Shown piece by piece: positions 62,400 through 64,000 of a DNA stretch of 64,000 bases. The stretch comes from Ananas comosus (taxonomy: Eukaryota; Streptophyta; Magnoliopsida; Poales; Bromeliaceae): the NCBI RefSeq assembly GCF_001540865.1, contig NC_033629.1, positions 5,162,294 through 5,226,293 on the forward strand. Direction: 5' to 3'. Within the stretch, counting starts at the first letter, position 1, and each line of letters begins with the position of its first letter. Both the position numbers and the translations under genes were made by a program. The notes below the pieces were generated by a model. That model had not been told where the DNA came from and searched no databases. It worked only from the letters and a program-made list of their open reading frames with translations.

Positions 62400-62630
62400 T
62401 TGTGATATTTCAAACTATTAGTAGCTAGTGTTTAAAGCTTAATGTAGTAGACTATTGAATTAAGATGGCATTCGGGAGTCATTTCAAACTATTTAGTAAT
62501 AGTAGTTGGCAAATAAGTTTGTCACTCTCGTTATGATATTTCAAACTATTTTCTGTTGATTAATCTCAGAGTGCCAAAGTCATTTAGTACTAGTGTTTAA
62601 AGCTAATGTAGTAGACTCTTATTAGATACT
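62400..62630. repeat. Partial direct duplication
   Basis: ATATTTCAAACTATT and TAGTGTTTAAAGC(T)TAATGTAGTAGACT occur twice, at about 62405-62452 and 62535-62610, with different sequence between them. Confidence 0.75.
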
Positions 62631-63539
62631 GTGACTCTCATATGTTCCTTCTTTAAGTTGTATATTTCCTATCAACTCTTGTACACATTGTGTGTTTAAT
62701 TATATCGCTGCATAGTCAAAAATTTCTGCAGAATTATTGATCAAAGGGGTATATATCAGGGCTTGGAATTTTAATCAGGATAAATATGCATGTAGACATA
62801 TTTGATGCAACTGGTGGAGCAAAATTGTACTAGTCTGGTTTTGTGGATTAATTGCTTTTGTTTCCTTGTCCCTAAAATGAATAAATACGCTTTATATCTT
62901 AAGCATTTCGCATTGTGAATTTGTTTCTCTCCATCTCTCTTAGAAGACTATTAGTATTGGGAGCCACCATCTTAATTGCTACTAAACGAAATGGAGATGC
63001 ATGTATTAATTATTTTTTGAGTATGATAATCTGTCACTTAAATAATGTCTTGCTCTTGTCAAATAATGCTTTTTTTTAAGATGAAATGATTATCTAATAC
63101 TAGAAAAATTTATTTGTTTAGGTTCAGACGCATCTAGCGCTCGTATATATTCATCCACAACCTCTTGCCCTTCAGGTAAAATTAAACTTATATTAATTAG
63201 TTTTTGTTAAAGATGTTTGACTAATCTTTTATTAACTTCAGTATTGTTTATTTGTAGGTTCAACATCTTAATTGCCGAGCTTATTATGACTGGATCTGAT
63301 ATGATATTATTAGCCTTTTGTTTCATTTCTTTCTTCTGGTTGAAAAGCTAGAAATTATTAGTACTGTGATTTAGTGACTAAAATACTCGTTTAAAGATAT
63401 TGCGATAATACCTTGAGACATTTTGGTATTAATTAGTGTATCTACAAAACTTCTTTTATATGCTTTTTTGTTATGTAAATCAAGACGAATAAAATAAAGA
63501 TATGCTTAATGATAATCATCGTATGCAGTGATATTTATT

Positions 63540-63850
63540 TTAAAAGTGTGATGCATCAGAAAAATTTGGATATTTAGAAAATGGACAGTTATAAAGTGTC
63601 GCTGAATTACAAAAGTGTGCTAGATATTATTTGCATTACTTTTATGTGCTGCTATAAAACTTAAATAAGTGTCGGTATAATTAGTAGACATTTTTTTAGG
63701 TTATTACGACATCTTAAAAAGTGTCACTATACACCTAGCGACGCCACATATAGCAACACTTTTAAAAAAGTGTCGGTAATTAGCCAGCAGCATTTTTTTG
63801 ATCTATACCGACAATTTAAAAGTGTCGCTAATATACCGTTTTGTTGTAGT
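63540..63850. mobile_element. CACTA (En/Spm) transposon terminus
   Basis: The right end reads TTTTGTTGTAGTG, the inverse of CACTACAACAAAA. The preceding 300 bp hold at least six AAAGTGTCG(G/C)TAAT-type subterminal repeats in both orientations, the usual transposase-binding array of CACTA elements. The other end was not found in the window, and the 3-bp TSD could only be guessed (AGG). Confidence 0.8.
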
Positions 63851-64000
63851 GAGGGTGAAATAAGGGTGAGGGTTACGAGAGATGGAAGTAGAACGATAAG
63901 TTCTTTTGCTGTAGGTGGTCCCACATAATAGGCTAATGTTAAGGAAAATATGACACGTGGACTTTTTAATGGAGATTAATATAGTATTATAGAAGATTAT
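63851..64000. repeat. Third copy of the 60.7-kb repeat
   Basis: It begins AGGGTGAAATAAGGGTGAGG like 60731 and follows it to the window end. It differs mostly by single-base losses in short homopolymers (for example GTAGAACG for GTAGAAACG, GTAGGTGG for GTAGGGTGG). Confidence 0.85.

Larger units (their letters stand above)
61091..63290 (+). pseudogene. Unidentified possible spliced gene fragment
   Basis: A GC-rich block (61100-61400) follows a TTTGCAG acceptor-like site and reads SAAVSDVEHIMQDAKGKLLE and LERLRRLLPAD, then in another frame HRWVATQSAALKCSDSDV up to a GT. A small AG...GT-bounded block at 63122-63176 (QTHLALVYIHPQPLALQ) and another acceptor at 63257 could be later exons. The frame change between the two halves of the first block suggests an indel. 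I do not recognise the family. It could equally be a transposon-captured fragment. Confidence 0.3.

Overview
This is a stretch of plant nuclear genome. It has spliced genes with plant-specific family members, long AT-rich introns, (TA)n/(GA)n microsatellites, several transposon families, an endogenous pararetrovirus and inserted organelle DNA. The very GC-rich first exons of both recognisable genes suggest a monocot, possibly a commelinid, but I cannot name the species. N runs, single Ns, a giant poly-C tract and frame breaks in GC-rich sequence show draft quality in places.

Layout. 1-3.1 kb: fold-back MITEs spaced by TA/GA microsatellites. 4.65-16.6 kb, minus strand: a 5'-adenylylsulfate reductase-like (APRL) thioredoxin-fold gene of four exons. 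Its 10.7-kb first intron holds further MITEs, two GC-rich elements with hAT-like 8-bp target duplications, a possible third, and a Helitron-like end. 16.8-17.4 kb: a 575-bp hairpin upstream of APRL. 17.7-19.0 kb: sequence starting with an LTR-like terminus. 19.0-23.3 kb, minus strand: an endogenous caulimovirid. It has a protease fragment, a 923-codon open frame joining reverse transcriptase, RNase H and a viroplasmin domain, and a promoter-like region with an as-1-type motif, TATA box and poly(A) signal. 24.5-25.2 kb: a patchwork of plastid (atpB, ycf1, cemA, ndhD, psaA) and mitochondrial (atp1) fragments. 29.07-32.9 kb, plus strand: the eIF2B delta subunit gene, seven exons, with a frame-disturbed exon 1. 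35.5-37.4 kb: a copia-like LTR with primer-binding site, then a 283-bp tandem duplication. 37.5-41.06 kb: retroelement-like DNA carrying a 971-bp hAT-type element that has captured the first exon of a complex I subunit-like gene. 41.3-57 kb: mostly decayed retroelement DNA with LTR-like termini and minisatellites. 57.2-58.5 kb: two large tandem arrays. 60.08-60.49 kb, minus strand: a broken XBAT31/XB3-type ankyrin gene. 61.1-63.3 kb: an unidentified possible gene fragment and an 87-bp C tract. 63.5-63.85 kb: a CACTA transposon end, followed by a repeat also seen at 60.7-61.0 kb.

Only APRL (secretory-pathway redox-fold protein) and eIF2B delta (translation initiation) look like working host genes. 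They are functionally unrelated. The rest is accessory DNA: mobile, viral, organellar or decayed. The most striking items are the viral RT-RNase H-viroplasmin frame broken from its protease by a 28-bp tandem duplication, the six-piece organelle mosaic near it, and the gene-capturing hAT element. Gene names rest on recalled family sequences and were not checked by database search.
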